Of a DNA stretch of 64,000 bases, positions 9,810-22,317 are shown piece after piece. Below the pieces are notes generated by a model that worked only from the letters and a program-made list of their open reading frames with translations, made no database searches and had not been told where the DNA came from. The position numbers and the translations under genes were made by a program. Source of the stretch: Epiperipatus broadwayi (Eukaryota > Onychophora > Udeonychophora > Euonychophora > Peripatidae); NCBI GenBank assembly GCA_028023455.1, contig JAQFVV010012512.1, positions 1,962,413 to 2,026,412 of the forward strand. Direction: 5' to 3'. Numbering within the stretch: the first letter of the stretch is position 1; each line of letters starts with the position of its first letter.

Positions 9810-11359
9810 TTTATAGATGCTATACTTTTTTTAATGGTGATTAGGTAGAAAAAATTTACATCAGGAATTTTGATTTTTTTTTTCTATTTCACAAATCATT
9901 ATATATATATATTACATTGCGTTACTTATAGGTGAATCATTTTTGACAATACATGTATAAACTATATGCTCTGTAAGATTAAAAAAAATTCAGAAATATA
10001 AAATCCTAGTATTGATTCCATTGCTGAAAAGTTTGGCCACCCAACTTTTTATAAACTCTCAAGTAATACATACATTTGAACAATTACATATAAATGAAAT
10101 CATCCAAGACCTAATGTTTAAATAAACCAAAAGAATATCTGCAATTTGTTCTCAAGTTCTTATTTTGTGTATATGTATATAAATTACTTTGTACGATTTG
10201 CATTTTTTACTTTAAATTTACCACTATATACATAAATATATAATAGTTCATATAACTTTGTCTTTATTTTTGATAGCATATACATATAGATGTGAATACT
10301 ATTCTGCGCCCCTTAGCTTTTTTTTTCTTTTTTAACACATAAACATATATGTGGGTGTGCTTGTATCTGCGGTGATTAATAACTGGTTATTTCAACTAAT
10401 TTAAAATCAAGCTTAGTTTAAAATGATATAATAAAAAATAAATTCGAAACTAGAAACATGATAAAGAAGAGGTCATCGAATAAATTAATGAATGAATGAA
10501 TAAATAAAGAGTTGGTTCTCAGTATAGTTGAATAGGCAAATTTCAACGACTTACATTGAAGGAATTTTAACATACAGCCAAGTGATTCATGTATTTAGTT
10601 TCAAAAATATTTAATGATCAAAGGTTAATATGAATATTAAGACCTTTAAAACTGTAATGATTATGAATAATTCATTAACATTACAACATTTAAAACAATC
10701 AAGTCTTTAGAAATCAAATGCTTTAAGTTTATTAATTAATAACTTACAAATGAATATACTGCCAACAGGTATTTTTTTACTTCATTAAAATGCATCAACT
10801 AACGGTTTACACTCATTTATACATATGTGAATATTTACATATTTAGTGTAGTATACACACATCTTATGTGTTCTTACTAATTTAGAAAGCTCCTGTTTTA
10901 TTTTTCCTTATTTACTCTCTGAAGTTTTTCATTTTACTTTATAAAACACGACTGTTTCTCAAATAGGGTAGGGAAATTAATTAGTATTACATACATAAAC
11001 GCACAGACGTAATGTAATCAAAACAGAAAATATTTTTGAGACAGTTTATAAAATAAACATTCAAAGTTTAATGAGGTCTTTTGTCTATTTTATTTTTAAT
11101 TAGAGCTTAGCCAATATTGTAACTAAGCAAACAAACACACATAATAGTTATTCGTAAATGACTATAGTCATTCCAAGTCCGAAGAACAAGGGGGAAAAAA
11201 ACTCATCATTTTATGAATAATTTTGTTTTATGACTATACAAAGAAATTTTTGGAACACAAATACAGTTCACATATAGAACTTGCTGGTCCATTCTTTTGA
11301 TCATTTGGTATTTTGCATTGTAGACTTTTACTTTCTTAAGCAGAAAATGTTTTTTTCTG
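9810..11359. other. Intergenic, no gene seen
   Basis: AT-rich single-copy-looking DNA with short TA runs (for example 9,900-9,912). No exons, palindromes or retroelement motifs recognised. Confidence 0.5.
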
Positions 11360-13290
11360 AAATACATTAATATTATGTCTTATTGCAGCTCTCCGATATA
11401 TTCTCTTCTCTGCCATATCTTTCCAATGGGGACAATCAACTTTGTACTTTAGAACTTCTTTGAAAGAATCTTTATAACATAAACGATTCTATCTGTCTGA
11501 CATATCTAGGTTCAAGCTCAGTATAAAACACCTTTCTATGAAGTATTGATTTATTCATTTCTTTTGCAAGTCCATTCCATCGAAGTTGTGATTTTGTAAC
11601 AGATGGTTCTTTATTATTATTATATATATCAACTTAATATAGAGGATCTGAACTCAGACTTGAAGCACCCTTCAATTATCCACACTATCTGCTACAACTG
11701 ATACATATGACCACATACATGTAGAAAAGATAAGTAATCACCAATAAACATATTTTGTGCTAAACCAGCACTCATCAGTTGGTCCAGATTATCATCTCCC
11801 ATATATATATATATAATCAGTGCTCAGCTTATATTAAGATAGAAAATCCTCACAATTTAATGGACAGGCTTCAATCCCACTCCAACCTCCAACTTTTCAA
11901 CCATCCATATCATTAAAAATCTGAGATGGAAAGTCCAAATCTCATGCTGATGCCAACATTATTGCCATACCCATGTTGACCTCAAGTCACACTGATGCCT
12001 CGAGGATGTATAGGACCTTAAGGTCAAAGTGACTCGAGGTCAACATGGGTATGGCAATAATGTTGGCATCAGCATGGGATTTGGGCTTTCCATCTCAGAT
12101 TTTCAATGATATGGATAGTTGAAAAGTTGGAGATTGGAATGGATTGAAGAAGTCTGTCCATTAAAGTGTGAGGATTCACTATCTTAATTTAAGTGGAGCA
12201 CTGATTATATATATGTGTGTGGGAGATCATAATCTGGACCAACTGATGAGTGCGGGTTTAGCATGAAATACATATATTGGTGATTATTTATCTTTTCTAC
12301 ATGTATGTGGTCATGTGTATCAGTTGTATCAGATAGTGTGGATAGTTAAAGGGTGCTTGAAAATCTGAATTCAAATCCCCTATATTTACAATTAACTTCC
12401 AGGTTTGTGAAGTGCCTGGTTTTTAAATATTTATATCAAGTTAAATAATATATTGATTAGCTTTATGATCTTATTATTGAATTTTAAAAATTTTACATTC
12501 TTTAAACGAAACATTTCTAATGCTTTTATATTGCACAGTCCAAGCTTCATTTTCATACATTAAACTAGAATAAAATAACACTTTTATATACAGCTAACTT
12601 AGCTGCAATATTTATTACTCTGTCCTAAAATACTTTGTCTTTTAATTTTGTAAAAGCAGCAGTAATACATTGGAGTGCATGTTATTTTACATCTATGTCC
12701 ACCTTTCTACTTATAAAACTACTGAGGTATTTAAATTGGTTTACATTTTTAAATTAACAGTCATTTAAGCTAAAAGTTGCTGAGGATTTGAAATATTTTT
12801 CAGAAAATGCTCCATCATTTTTATTTAGACATCTGTTCTATAGGTAATTCAGTTAATTTCATCATCACTAGAAATCATAGGCTCAAAATCCAATGATGCT
12901 TTTAATTATATCTCTATCTTTGTCAAGTTTAGTTCAAGATTTTCAAAAAGATGAGTGAAAGTAAGCAGCTTCACTCTATTTTTTGACATTACAATCCATA
13001 TTTGATGGGATCTTCTTTATTTCTATGCTGCATATAATATCATGAAGGGCTTTTTTCAGTCATCATCTTTACTTTTCAGAATCATTTTTTATATAACGCA
13101 CAATAAACTCCCTAAATCCATCAAATCTCAATAATTTCCTATGGCATTTTCTTCAATGCTAACACTTATTTTGTGACTTTTGTTACCACTCTGTTTTCAG
13201 TCAGTCATATCAATATTATAATTAGCAGTCATTCCTAAACAAATTTTGTTTTTATGCTTACTTTTCCACATTAAGATTCTATCCTAATTT
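11360..13290 (-). mobile_element. Old minus-strand LINE (R1/Jockey-like C-terminal half), interrupted by foldback A
   Basis: Read on the minus strand from 13,290 leftward, fragments follow the usual LINE order. Near 12,740 is NQFKYLSSFIS (the FKYLGS motif); then AAFTKLKDKVF and KLAVYKSVILF; near 12,560 YENEAWTVQYKSIRNV (YGSETWTL-like). After the insertion come KSQLRWNGLAKEMNKS (QLRWAGHVVRM-like), KVFYTELEPR and, near 11,400-11,470, SFKEVLKYKVDCPHWKDMAE (the R-(F/Y)-KD-x-LK...W...A motif). Many stops make it a pseudogene. The N-terminal half is not recognisable; the clade is inferred from motif order only. Confidence 0.7.
11638..12384. mobile_element. Foldback element A, 747 bp, near-complete palindrome
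   Basis: Left arm 11,638-12,008 and right arm 12,022-12,384 are inverted copies along their whole length, so each strand could fold into a hairpin of about 365 bp. Inner arms share GGTCAACATGGGTATGGCAA and GTTGGCATCAGCATG. The outer ends are TATAGAGGAT and ATCCCCTATA. The loop is only about 13 bp. It sits inside the minus-strand LINE, whose coding frame resumes on both sides, so insertion followed the LINE. Related pieces occur at 1340-1445 and 27,641-27,711, the latter ending at the same CCCCTATA. No ORF. Confidence 0.85.
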
Positions 13291-16140
13291 TATTCATATA
13301 CAAAAAGTATAGTGTAGTTCTGAATATTTTTAGCATAATGTCTCTTTTTAGCAAATTAGGTCAACAACAATTTTATTTGAAGAGAAAGGCAGCTCTCTAA
13401 CCTAGCACCATTATAATTAGCTTGATAAATCACTAGTTAGAAGTGTACATTTAAATCCCTATCTCCTGATTGATTTTTGGATGTTTTGCTTTTTGTCAAT
13501 GGGGAATGGATTTTAATGATGGAAGTAATACTACTATTCTTCTAGTATTAACTTTCTACTCCATTTTATTATTCAAACTAAAAGCATAAAATTTAAAATA
13601 CCATCAAACCATCATGGTGTATACTTATAAAACTTCATCTATGCCAATGATGATCTGTTTTAGTATTTAAAATTTTTATCAAGTGTAGTCATGTTTTTCC
13701 TAGCTAGGAATATTAATGATAACAGTATTTGAAGTCAGGATAATGCTAAATACATGACTGCATTACTTTCAGTCTTAAATTCTAAGACTCAATTATAAAG
13801 ACTAAATACAGAAACAGATTTGGGAATGGTGATTTATATGCCTACCATCCAGTAATCACTGATTAATCAATTTTAGATAGATGACACTACAGTACCAAGC
13901 TGATTTTATTTTATTATTTGTTATTAATATTAATTTACAAATATACAAAACTTTTACTTAGCTGTCCAGTTTTGGTTTATAAAAATTGTGATTCACTCTT
14001 TTTTTTAAATTTTTGTTTATCTATTAAGTCATATATTTTTTGCTTTCTTTTTCAATATCTACGATAAAGATATCATCAATTATATATTTTCTTCAGTGAT
14101 TATTGTGAAACCTTCATATCTTAATTATGGTGATTAAAAATCTAAGCTCTGACACTCTTTAATCTTTCTCTTAATCTTACTTGTTGCTTTTTGCAGATGT
14201 ATAATAGATATTTGTCAAATGTTAAAGAGATTGTTCTGAAAGTAAAAAAAAAAAAATCGTTCCCCACGTCACTGCTTGATATCAAAATTTTGATGATTCA
14301 GAAACCATTTCATTTCTTTGTTCTACTTTCCATATCATTGCCCTTGATTTCTATATCATTAAGGGTTACAAACAAAACAAGTTTGGAAAGGCTAACTACT
14401 ATAGCAGTAATGTTATTACAAACGCTTAGGATTAGTAGCAACTATAGATTCTAGTTTTTGTTTCAACAAAATACCAATCCCAACACTGCATCTTATGAAA
14501 CAATCAATTAAAACATTAAAGATGAAAGCAAAAGGCATTAACTATTCTAGAAAAAAAGACATCATATCTCTACATCAGATGTACCAATCTATTATTTAGC
14601 CTGAAGCATCTTATCTAGGTTAAAATGTATGAAGTCATTTCATGTTATTGATAGTGACTTTTTTAGGTAAAAGCTGGACTTACCTACAGTTATCATAAAG
14701 ATCAAATCACTAAAATATGATTTAATCATAAATTTGTATTGTTATGCATTGTGAGTCATCTTAATTTCAAAAATCTTAATATTATTTTTTAACTTCAGAA
14801 TAATAACTCTAATGATGTAAAATTATAAATACTGTTGTTAGATACATAAGAACATTAGTCCCTGATTTGAATTTAATGTAAAAATCAGAAAGGGGTTAAT
14901 GATGTGAATTTTGTAGCTCTATTCCATTTAGTGTCCATTGATTATTTAGGATAATAGTAAATGATTCTGGAATAAGGTGAAAAGTGATATTATTGGAAGT
15001 AAATGAGTAAGCTGGAAAAAGTTTGAATACCCTGCATGATTTGGTATAGTGTGAAGTGACAGAGTTTGGAGAGCAAGGTATTTAGATCTAGGAAAGTTCC
15101 TAAACTTCTTGTGAACTCCCAAGCAAATAATTACAAGGATGTTTATTCCAACATCTAATGTTTTCATTCTACACTGTCAGGTCATATTGATATACATGCC
15201 CATCTTAAAATCTAGCAATCTTAGATTATTGTTTTGTTCACATTACATTTTTATAAAAGTATAGTTTAAATTATGGGATCTGAATATATATCTGGGACCG
15301 ATTTGATCAACAAACATGCACCTACACTAATCTCAGTGGTAACAAGTTAGAAACAAATAATATTGTTTAGTGCATATGAAGAGAGTTTAAACAGTTATAC
15401 AGGTTTACAGGCTGAAAATATCTTTAAGATGCAACAAAAATTATTTGTTTTTGTTTTTTTTTTGTTTTTTTTTTCATATAACAACGCAAGCCAATTATTT
15501 GTTTGTTTTTCTTACAACTTTTCTTTAAAATTATAAAATTTAGCTTTCTATTGTTAAACTTCTTAACTTATCTCAACAAAGGTGATTCCCAAGTGAATGG
15601 ACAATGGTGCTGCTAAGAAAGCATTTACTTTCACTCTAAACCAAATTTATTTTTAAAATTACCATTCAATGTACTCGCAAAAGGAAATAGTTGCCTAAAC
15701 TTTTCATTATATATGTATGTTATATGATATTATTAGGAAAATACTGAATTAAATCCATACACATATACCAATTAAAGATTTAAAAAGAGAAATATAATCG
15801 CACCATAATATATTACATCATAGTTTGGACTTTCAAAATGAAATGAGGTCATAGGCATTTCACATGAAAAATATAATTTCCAAAGCCAACAAATTTAATC
15901 AAAATGTAACTGAACTAGTCTTTTGAAATTCCTGCTTAGTTTTATTATGATGCATTATTTATTTTGTACTGCTAGAAATACAAGTTATTGGGATTATTTT
16001 TATTTTTTGACAGGGTTAATATGGGTTATTTTCTTATGCAGATGAATACAACATTAAACATGCACAAAATTTCAGGCAACATTTCAAAACCGCATGCTGA
16101 AACATCAGTAGCAGCTGAAATTTAAGTAGCAACTTTTTCA
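13291..16140. other. Intergenic, no gene recognised
   Basis: AT-rich DNA. The frames at 14,191-14,454 (+) and 14,946-15,167 (-) lack domain signals and splice context and look like chance ORFs. A T/G-rich TTTTTG tract lies at about 15,440-15,475. Confidence 0.5.
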
Positions 16141-16163
16141 TAATCTTCTTTTTTTTACTCAAA

Positions 16164-17030
16164 ATGATAAAAATTTGGAATCTCCCAAAGACAGAACATG
16201 AAGCAGTGGAGTTCCTCCAATGTCAAAGTGTTCTGCCTTCTCAAAAAGTGTGTGTCAATCATCATCAAATGAAACTTTATGTGAGACCAATGGCACAATG
16301 GAGGTGCAACATTTCTTCATGTCAATGTTCCATAGCACTTTGGAAAGGAATTTGGTTTGAAGGCTGCAAATTGTCATTTGTTACAGCCATCTGAGTCATT
16401 TATTATTGGAGTAAAAATCAATTGACCATGCAATCAAGAAAAAATGATATGGATTTGGAGAAGATGACTGTCATTGCATGGAAGCAATATTTGAAAGAAG
16501 CCTGCAAAGAAAGTCTGCTATCTCATCCATCCTGCAAAATTGGAGGCCCAGGAAAAATTGTAGAGGTGTATGAAACTCTATTCCCTAAACACAATAACCA
16601 ACAGGGAAGAATTCTTCCACAACAGTGGTTATTTGGTGGTTTATGTAAAGAGAAATGAAAAAGTGTTTCATTGTTGCTATTCCAGGTCGAACAGCATCTA
16701 TTCTTCTAGATGTCATTAAACAACATGTAGTACTGCGATCCATCATATATTCTGACTGCTAGAAGGCCTACAAAAGTGATGAATTGAATTCTGCAGGTTA
16801 CCAACATTTCAAAGTAAATCATTCTTACAATTTTGTTGATCCTTCTACTGGAACCCATATTCAAATTGTAGAAAGACTTTGGCAGCTATTAAAATGGTGC
16901 AATAAATGAGAGAGAGGACCACTCAACATTACCTGGATTCATACTTAGGTGAATTCATGTCATAACGACTGCACCGTGGTGAAGATCTATTCAATGCAAT
17001 ATTGCAAGTTATTAATATACCATCATTCTA
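16164..17030 (+). pseudogene. Merlin-like (IS1595/ISXO2 type) transposase pseudogene
   Basis: The first frame (16,164-16,394) starts MIKIWNLPKTEHEAVEFLQC, then QSVLPSQKVC, RCNISSCQCSIALWKGIWFE and KLSFVTAI, matching the N-terminal zinc-ribbon-containing part. A second frame (16,422-16,658) has EKMTVIAWKQYLKEAC, KIGGPGKIVEVYETLF (the first catalytic Asp region reads VYET instead of the expected D-E pair) and GRILPQQWLFGGL. Further on, in shifted frames, come YILT(A)R, a histidine-rich NHSYNFVDP-like stretch and YLDSYLGEF, the usual C-terminal signature. At least three frameshifts or stops inactivate it. It is the most complete transposase of this family in the window and a possible relative of the source for M1, M2 and M3. 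Its terminal repeats were not located. Confidence 0.75.
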
Positions 17031-17050
17031 AATTTTACAATTTCTAAATT

Positions 17051-17352
17051 ATAATCTGCTAATTTCTGCCATCATTGTTGTACTTTTTAAATTAAATAAC
17101 CACTGTTTTTTAATCTTCTGTTACTATTTAAGGGTGTTAAAATCTGTTTCAACAAGCTTCAAAATTAGAATGTTTTTCTAAATAATTTATTTTGTGCTGA
17201 AAGCCTACAAATTTGAACCTTCTTTATGTCTACATTTTGCAGAACTATAATTGTTTGCTAATTGTAATCTGCTCTTAATTTCTACCATCTTTGCTGTATT
17301 TTTTTAAACCAAATAACCACCATTACTTAATCTTCTGTTACTATTTGTGTTA
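17051..17352. repeat. Direct repeat, ~213-bp period, downstream of transposase pseudogene
   Basis: 17,051-17,139 and 17,265-17,352 share TAATCTGCT, AATTTCT(G/A)CCATC, AAATAACCACC and TTAATCTTCTGTTACTATTT. It may be part of the 3' region of the decayed Merlin-like element. Confidence 0.7.
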
Positions 17353-17695
17353 ATACCTGTTCTCTAAAAATGTGAACTCTAAATCAAAATAATAATGTTC
17401 TTTTTAATGGATTTTTATGCTGAAAACATCCAAGTGCCTATTAAGCTAAATTTTATAATTTTAAAGGAAAGTTGTAAAAGCTAATGGATTTTTAATTCAT
17501 TTTATTTTTTGATAGCTAATGGATTTTTATGATGCAAATAATATTTTTCTATTGCCCATCACACTTTGTATTTTCAAAATAAAATGTGATGTGATAGACT
17601 TTTTGGTATCAACTTTTTACATGAAAAACAATTTCTTGAACCAAAAAAATTGCAAACATCAAAGTGCCTACTACAAATGCCAAATACCTGGAAAG

Positions 17696-17773
17696 ACATT
17701 GGCAATTATTTTTTGTGTATTGCTTTTTATTTTTCAAATATTGATGAATTTAAATGATTTGCAAATGTTGAAA
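17696..17773. repeat. Direct repeat flanking M2 (left copy)
   Basis: Contains TTTTGTGTATTGCTTTTTAT, TTGATGAATTTAAATGA and TGCAAATGTTGAAAG, repeated right of M2 at 19,466-19,532 and 19,587-19,601. It predates the M2 insertion, since M2 has its own short target duplication. Confidence 0.7.
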
Positions 17774-17867
17774 GTCTTTTATTTTTTTAAGTATATTTAG
17801 TATATTTTTTGAAAACTACACCATTGACTTAATTTGTCAATTTCAGATATTTTGGGGGGAGGGGTAG

Positions 17868-17875
17868 ATTTTATG
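17868..17875. repeat. Target-site duplication of M2 (left)
   Basis: ATTTTATG; the right partner is ATTTTACG at 19,457-19,464 (one transition). Confidence 0.7.
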
Positions 17876-19456
17876 GGTTCTAGTAAACTATTAACTGTGC
17901 AGCCTTTGGTGGCACTGTTTCTAGTTAAAAACAGAGCGTTATAACATTACCGGGCCGCTAGATTTTTTTGATCTAATAGATCGTATTTTGACATATGGCT
18001 GTAATTTATTTTTTTAATATTTAATATATTGTGGTTGTTTGTTTTGGACATAATTTTTTTTTTTTGGTTTTCGTTTGATAAATTTAAAACTATAAAGGAC
18101 ACTTTGACCTTTTTTTTGGATCTCAAAAGTACATAATTTTTGACATATGCCTTTATTTGGGGGGGGGGGGGATTTCCATTCTAAATCTACTGTTTTTTTT
18201 TTACAGATGTCCGGGACTTCTTTTTTCTCTTAGATTTATAAATACAGTTTTTTTTTTTTTTTGCGGTGGGTTTTGCTTTTTTTGCTTTTTTTAATAATAA
18301 TAAATAAAACGTTCAAAACAAAAAACAAAAAGTCAATCGCGGTATTGTTTTTTTAACACAAAAAATATGTATGTTAATCGGTTTTGTTACATTCTGTAGG
18401 ATTTATTTATTTATCTTTTTAAAGAGTCGTACAAGTTTGTTTAAGATTTTTTGTTTTCATAACAAATAAAACGTCCGGTATTTTTATTCTTTTTTAATAA
18501 CAAAAATTAGCTCGGTTCATTTTTAAAATCTACTTAACGTGCTGTTTATTGATTTAAAACAACAACAACAAAAAACCTCTTTTTGCTTCTAAATGGAATG
18601 AATAGGTATGTCAAAAGAAGAAGTATTTTTTTTTAAAAAAAAATCAATCAATCAAGAGATGTCCAACAAACTACGCCACCCCTTTTTAACACTGTCATTC
18701 TGGGTATTAATTACATGATTTACAGATAAAAATAATCGCAAACAAAACACAAATTCTTTCCAGAAAATAAATTTATTAACCACATATGACTGAACTAAAT
18801 CAACTGTAACAAATGGCAGGATGTTTTGGGCTTGCAAAAATGCAACTGCCTCACTTTCTCTGTTTGGGACGTCCCACAAATATAATAACGTGGTAGACAT
18901 TTTGTTCTTCTTTTTCAACTCTCGTCCGAGTCATGACAGAAACGGTATTTTTCCTCAAACAACTCCAAGCATCTGCCAGAGAGCTTGAGAAATTGTATTT
19001 TGTCTTTTTTGAGTCCCCAAAAAGCCAAAATTAGCCAAAAAAAATTTTTTTTGACAAATATCAATAATACGCTGAAAATTACTAGTACGCAAAAATCTTT
19101 CAGTTGGGAAATACAGAAAATCATAAACATCAACAAATAAACACTTGAAAAAGATGACAATGCTCACACTCTCATCTTAAATTCTAGCGACAATACAAAT
19201 TCTGTCAATATGCATAGGAATTCAACCTGCAATGAAATCAATGGCAAACTATACGATCATAGTATTGTTAGTAGACGTAGTGTTATTGAACGTGGAAGAA
19301 TTGGCCGCGTATTATAACCACTACATACGATCTACTCGTATATTAATGATCACTCATATATTAGCGGTAGGTTCGCCCGTGAAAGCGGTATAATTCTGTG
19401 TTTTTACACAGAAACAGCACCACCAAAGGCTGCACAGTTAATAGTTTACTAGAACC
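17876..19456 (-). mobile_element. M2: second Merlin-like element, sister of M1
   Basis: Same terminal sequence as M1 (GGTTCTAGTAAACTATTAAC at both ends, reading inward) and colinear internal sequence, but 1,581 bp long because it lacks the LINE insertion and has only one minisatellite unit (near 18,220). It is flanked by ATTTTATG and ATTTTACG. It retains the minus-strand ORF of M1 at 18,652-18,918. The few differences from M1 suggest a comparatively recent shared burst. Confidence 0.82.
18652..18918 (-). pseudogene. M2 ORF: N-terminal remnant of Merlin-like transposase (88 codons)
   Basis: Nearly identical to the M1 ORF (9005-9271), differing around the last eight residues, where KKGWRSLLDIS replaces KKGLRSLLDSF. 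It starts with the WDVPNRESEAVAFLQ pattern and lacks the catalytic domain. Preservation of the same open frame in two copies may reflect recent amplification rather than selection. Confidence 0.6.
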
Positions 19457-20164
19457 ATTTTACGTTAGTAATTATTTTTGTGTATTGCTTTTTATTTTTT
19501 AATATATTGATGAATTTAAATGACATGCCATAATTTCAAAGCAGAGAACAATTAATTGCTTTTGAATGTGATCGTAGATGTGTATTTGCAAATGTTGAAA
19601 GCTAAATAATTTGACAAAATTCTGTTTTTGGATTTCTTGCCTTCCAATTTCTGTTTTTTTTTAAATGTTATAAAGTATTTTCTTGGTTTTTTTTTATAAT
19701 TTGTACTTTTGATGGATTTGTTGGATACATATTGCCTCAAGCATTTTCATTTTTCGATTTAAGTGAAGAATTCTTGATTCTAGGTGGAGTCTGTGTTTGG
19801 CATATTTTCACTGATTTCTGCTTTTTTTAATTTGAATTTTATAGCATTTTTTGATTTTATATATATATTGTGCATCAATCACTTCAGTGATTTTTTTTTT
19901 GTCCATTGATGATTTCAGCCATTTTTGCATAGAAATTTATTACTTGCAGGCTTCTTGGTGGTTCTGCAGCATCACCTGGTGGCCACAATATGCATAACCA
20001 AACACTATCTATTAATGTTATTAAGATTAAATATCCACGTTTAGAAATAAACAGCTAAAATTTTTACTTAAGAAAAAAAGAAACAGTACAAAACTGTTTA
20101 TATATTTTCTTGTAAAATTAAAAATATAGCCAAATAGACAGTCATATTGCCTATTTAATTTTTT

Positions 20165-20832
20165 GGTATTTGTGAGTTTTCAACTAAACCAAGATGGCAG
20201 CCCATATTTTTGAAAAATGTATAGTTTAGTGCCCCCCAAAATATGTTTATAAAAATGCCTGCTAGGAAATGTCATATACTTAATAATTAAATTTAATGGT
20301 AATTACTGTTATTTTTAAAAAAGAAATCATTGTGGAAAAATTAATTACAATATTTAAAGCTTATTTTTTTTAAATTAACATATTAACAGAAATATTAAAA
20401 AATATATTAATACAATATTTACACTTTTTTCATGATGATTGCATGCAATGATATTGTAATCATTAACACACACTTTTTTGGAGGGCAGGATTCCATATCT
20501 TTGGAAATAATCCACTCTATCACCTTCTGCATCAGGAAAGTCCCAAATTTTTATCATTATGATAATTTATCAAAAAAACTTCTAACAAAAAAAACACCTC
20601 AATGTCTTATCTTGTCTCTTCCCATGTTTTAAGTAAAAGAAAAAAATAAAATAATGTTTTTTAAATGAAATTTATCAGAATTCATTCCTTTTATAAAAAA
20701 AATTAATAATGAATTTATTAATTTGATTTAATTTACCAATTAACACATTTCCATTAGATTATAGGCTCTTGAAACTACATTTATCAAAAATATGGGGTGC
20801 CATTTTGATTTACATGAGAACTCACAAATACC
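20165..20832 (-). mobile_element. M3: 668-bp Merlin-like MITE with different TIRs
   Basis: The ends read inward GGTATTTGTGAGTT(T/C)TCA, then CCAAGATGGCAGCCCATATT on the left and CAAAATGGCACCCCATATT on the right, about 55 bp of imperfect TIR. Flanks AATTTTTT (20,157-20,164) and AATTTTGC (20,833-20,840) match at 6 of 8 positions. The minus strand encodes a transposase N-terminal remnant at 20,557-20,375. TIRs differ from M1/M2, so it is a separate subfamily. Confidence 0.7.
20375..20557 (-). pseudogene. M3 ORF: N-terminal remnant of Merlin-like transposase
   Basis: Starts MIKIWDFPDAEGDRVDYFQ and continues RYGILPSKKVCVND, close to the first 35 residues of the transposase pseudogene at 16,164 (MIKIWNLP...SQKVCVN). 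After residue 37 the similarity ends and the frame runs into low-complexity sequence. A 60-codon deletion derivative. Confidence 0.65.
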
Positions 20833-20840
20833 AATTTTGC

Positions 20841-22317
20841 ATATATGTTCCTGTCAATTTAAATAAATTTATAATAAAATTAAATTATTTTTAACACAAA
20901 TATAAATATGTTTATATTACATGGAATAATGGTATTTTTTTTGTTTTCTGCCACATAAATTTAAGTTCCTCTAAAGACATTAAATAATTATATAAACAAA
21001 ATATATACTTATTATTCAAGATGTCCATCAAAATAAAATAAAAAATCTTGAAACAAAAATAGTTTTAAACATTCCAAAAAAAAAACCTATCTTTTTATGC
21101 CTTATTAACATAATATAAATAAGTCTTGACATAATGCACAAGTTGATCCTTACTTTAGATGATATTTCTTATTTATTACTTACTTCATCATTTGAGAACA
21201 AAATGAAAATCAAAATATAAAATCATAATAATTTTATAAAAACAAAAAAACATTCAATGTAAAATTACAGTGCAAATACTAGTATACAAACTAATCAAAT
21301 TCCATAAGAAATTATAAGTGATCCCATTGGATAACTAAATCAGTTCAAAATTTATTGAACAGAATTAAGACAAATGTAGATAAATTGTAAAGGAAAATTA
21401 ATAATAGTTTCTGCCAGAAATATATTTATTAATTTATTTTTTATAGATTGAATATGATTGTTAATTACAAGAGGAATTTATTGCTGCTATAATATAGTAT
21501 AACATCATAAGTAAAAAGTATTTATGTAGTTTGCAGATATTTGCTATGGCGAGTAAATAAATTACTGCAGAAGTAGAACTGAAGGTAGGAATCCAGGAGA
21601 CATTCTATTTTTTTCTAAATCTAACTTCTCTGAATATTAAAAAAACAACTTGACAGTCTTAAGCTCATTTACATATTAAAACAGATTGACTTTTTGTTAT
21701 AGAGAGTTGTGTATCCTCCTGACATATCTATACTCTGAGATTTAGATAAGGCAATATAAATCTCAACGTTTAGTTACTTTGATTATATAACTATAAGATA
21801 TATAAATCACAGCATTTCGTTGCTTTGATTATTTAACTATTCTGGGACAGCTGTTAAACTACTCTTCAGTAAATAGTTATTTAGTTCATTCTATTTATTG
21901 AAAAGAAGGAAGGTGACAATAGCACCAAATCTCATCAATTTGTTGCTGGAGGACTTCTGGTGAGGCTAAAAATGAGCTAGTAAAGGTAGTTTTATATCTT
22001 TATTTAAATATAAAATAAAGCAGATAAAAGAGTTTGCATAAATTATCATGGGAAAGAGCAGAAGGAGTCACATGGTACTTTGATTTCGCTATTTGTATTC
22101 TGTCTAACGCAAAAGGAATCAATAACAATGTTTAATTCAAATTTTTTAGCGATATTTTTTATAACATAAATTACCATGTATAATAAAATTCATTAGATTT
22201 CATAAATGGAGAAGGTAATTAAAAATATTTGCTTTAATTAATTTTTAAAGTCTAATTTGAATAATGTTATTGTGAAAATAACTTAATTTCAAAACATCTT
22301 TCTTTTCTGTGCATGTA
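20841..22317. other. Intergenic, no gene seen
   Basis: Very AT-rich. No exon-like segment or mobile-element motif recognised. Confidence 0.5.

Noticed and set aside
14191-15167. Frames of 87 and 73 codons
   Set aside because: No recognisable motif, no splice context and composition like surrounding AT-rich DNA.
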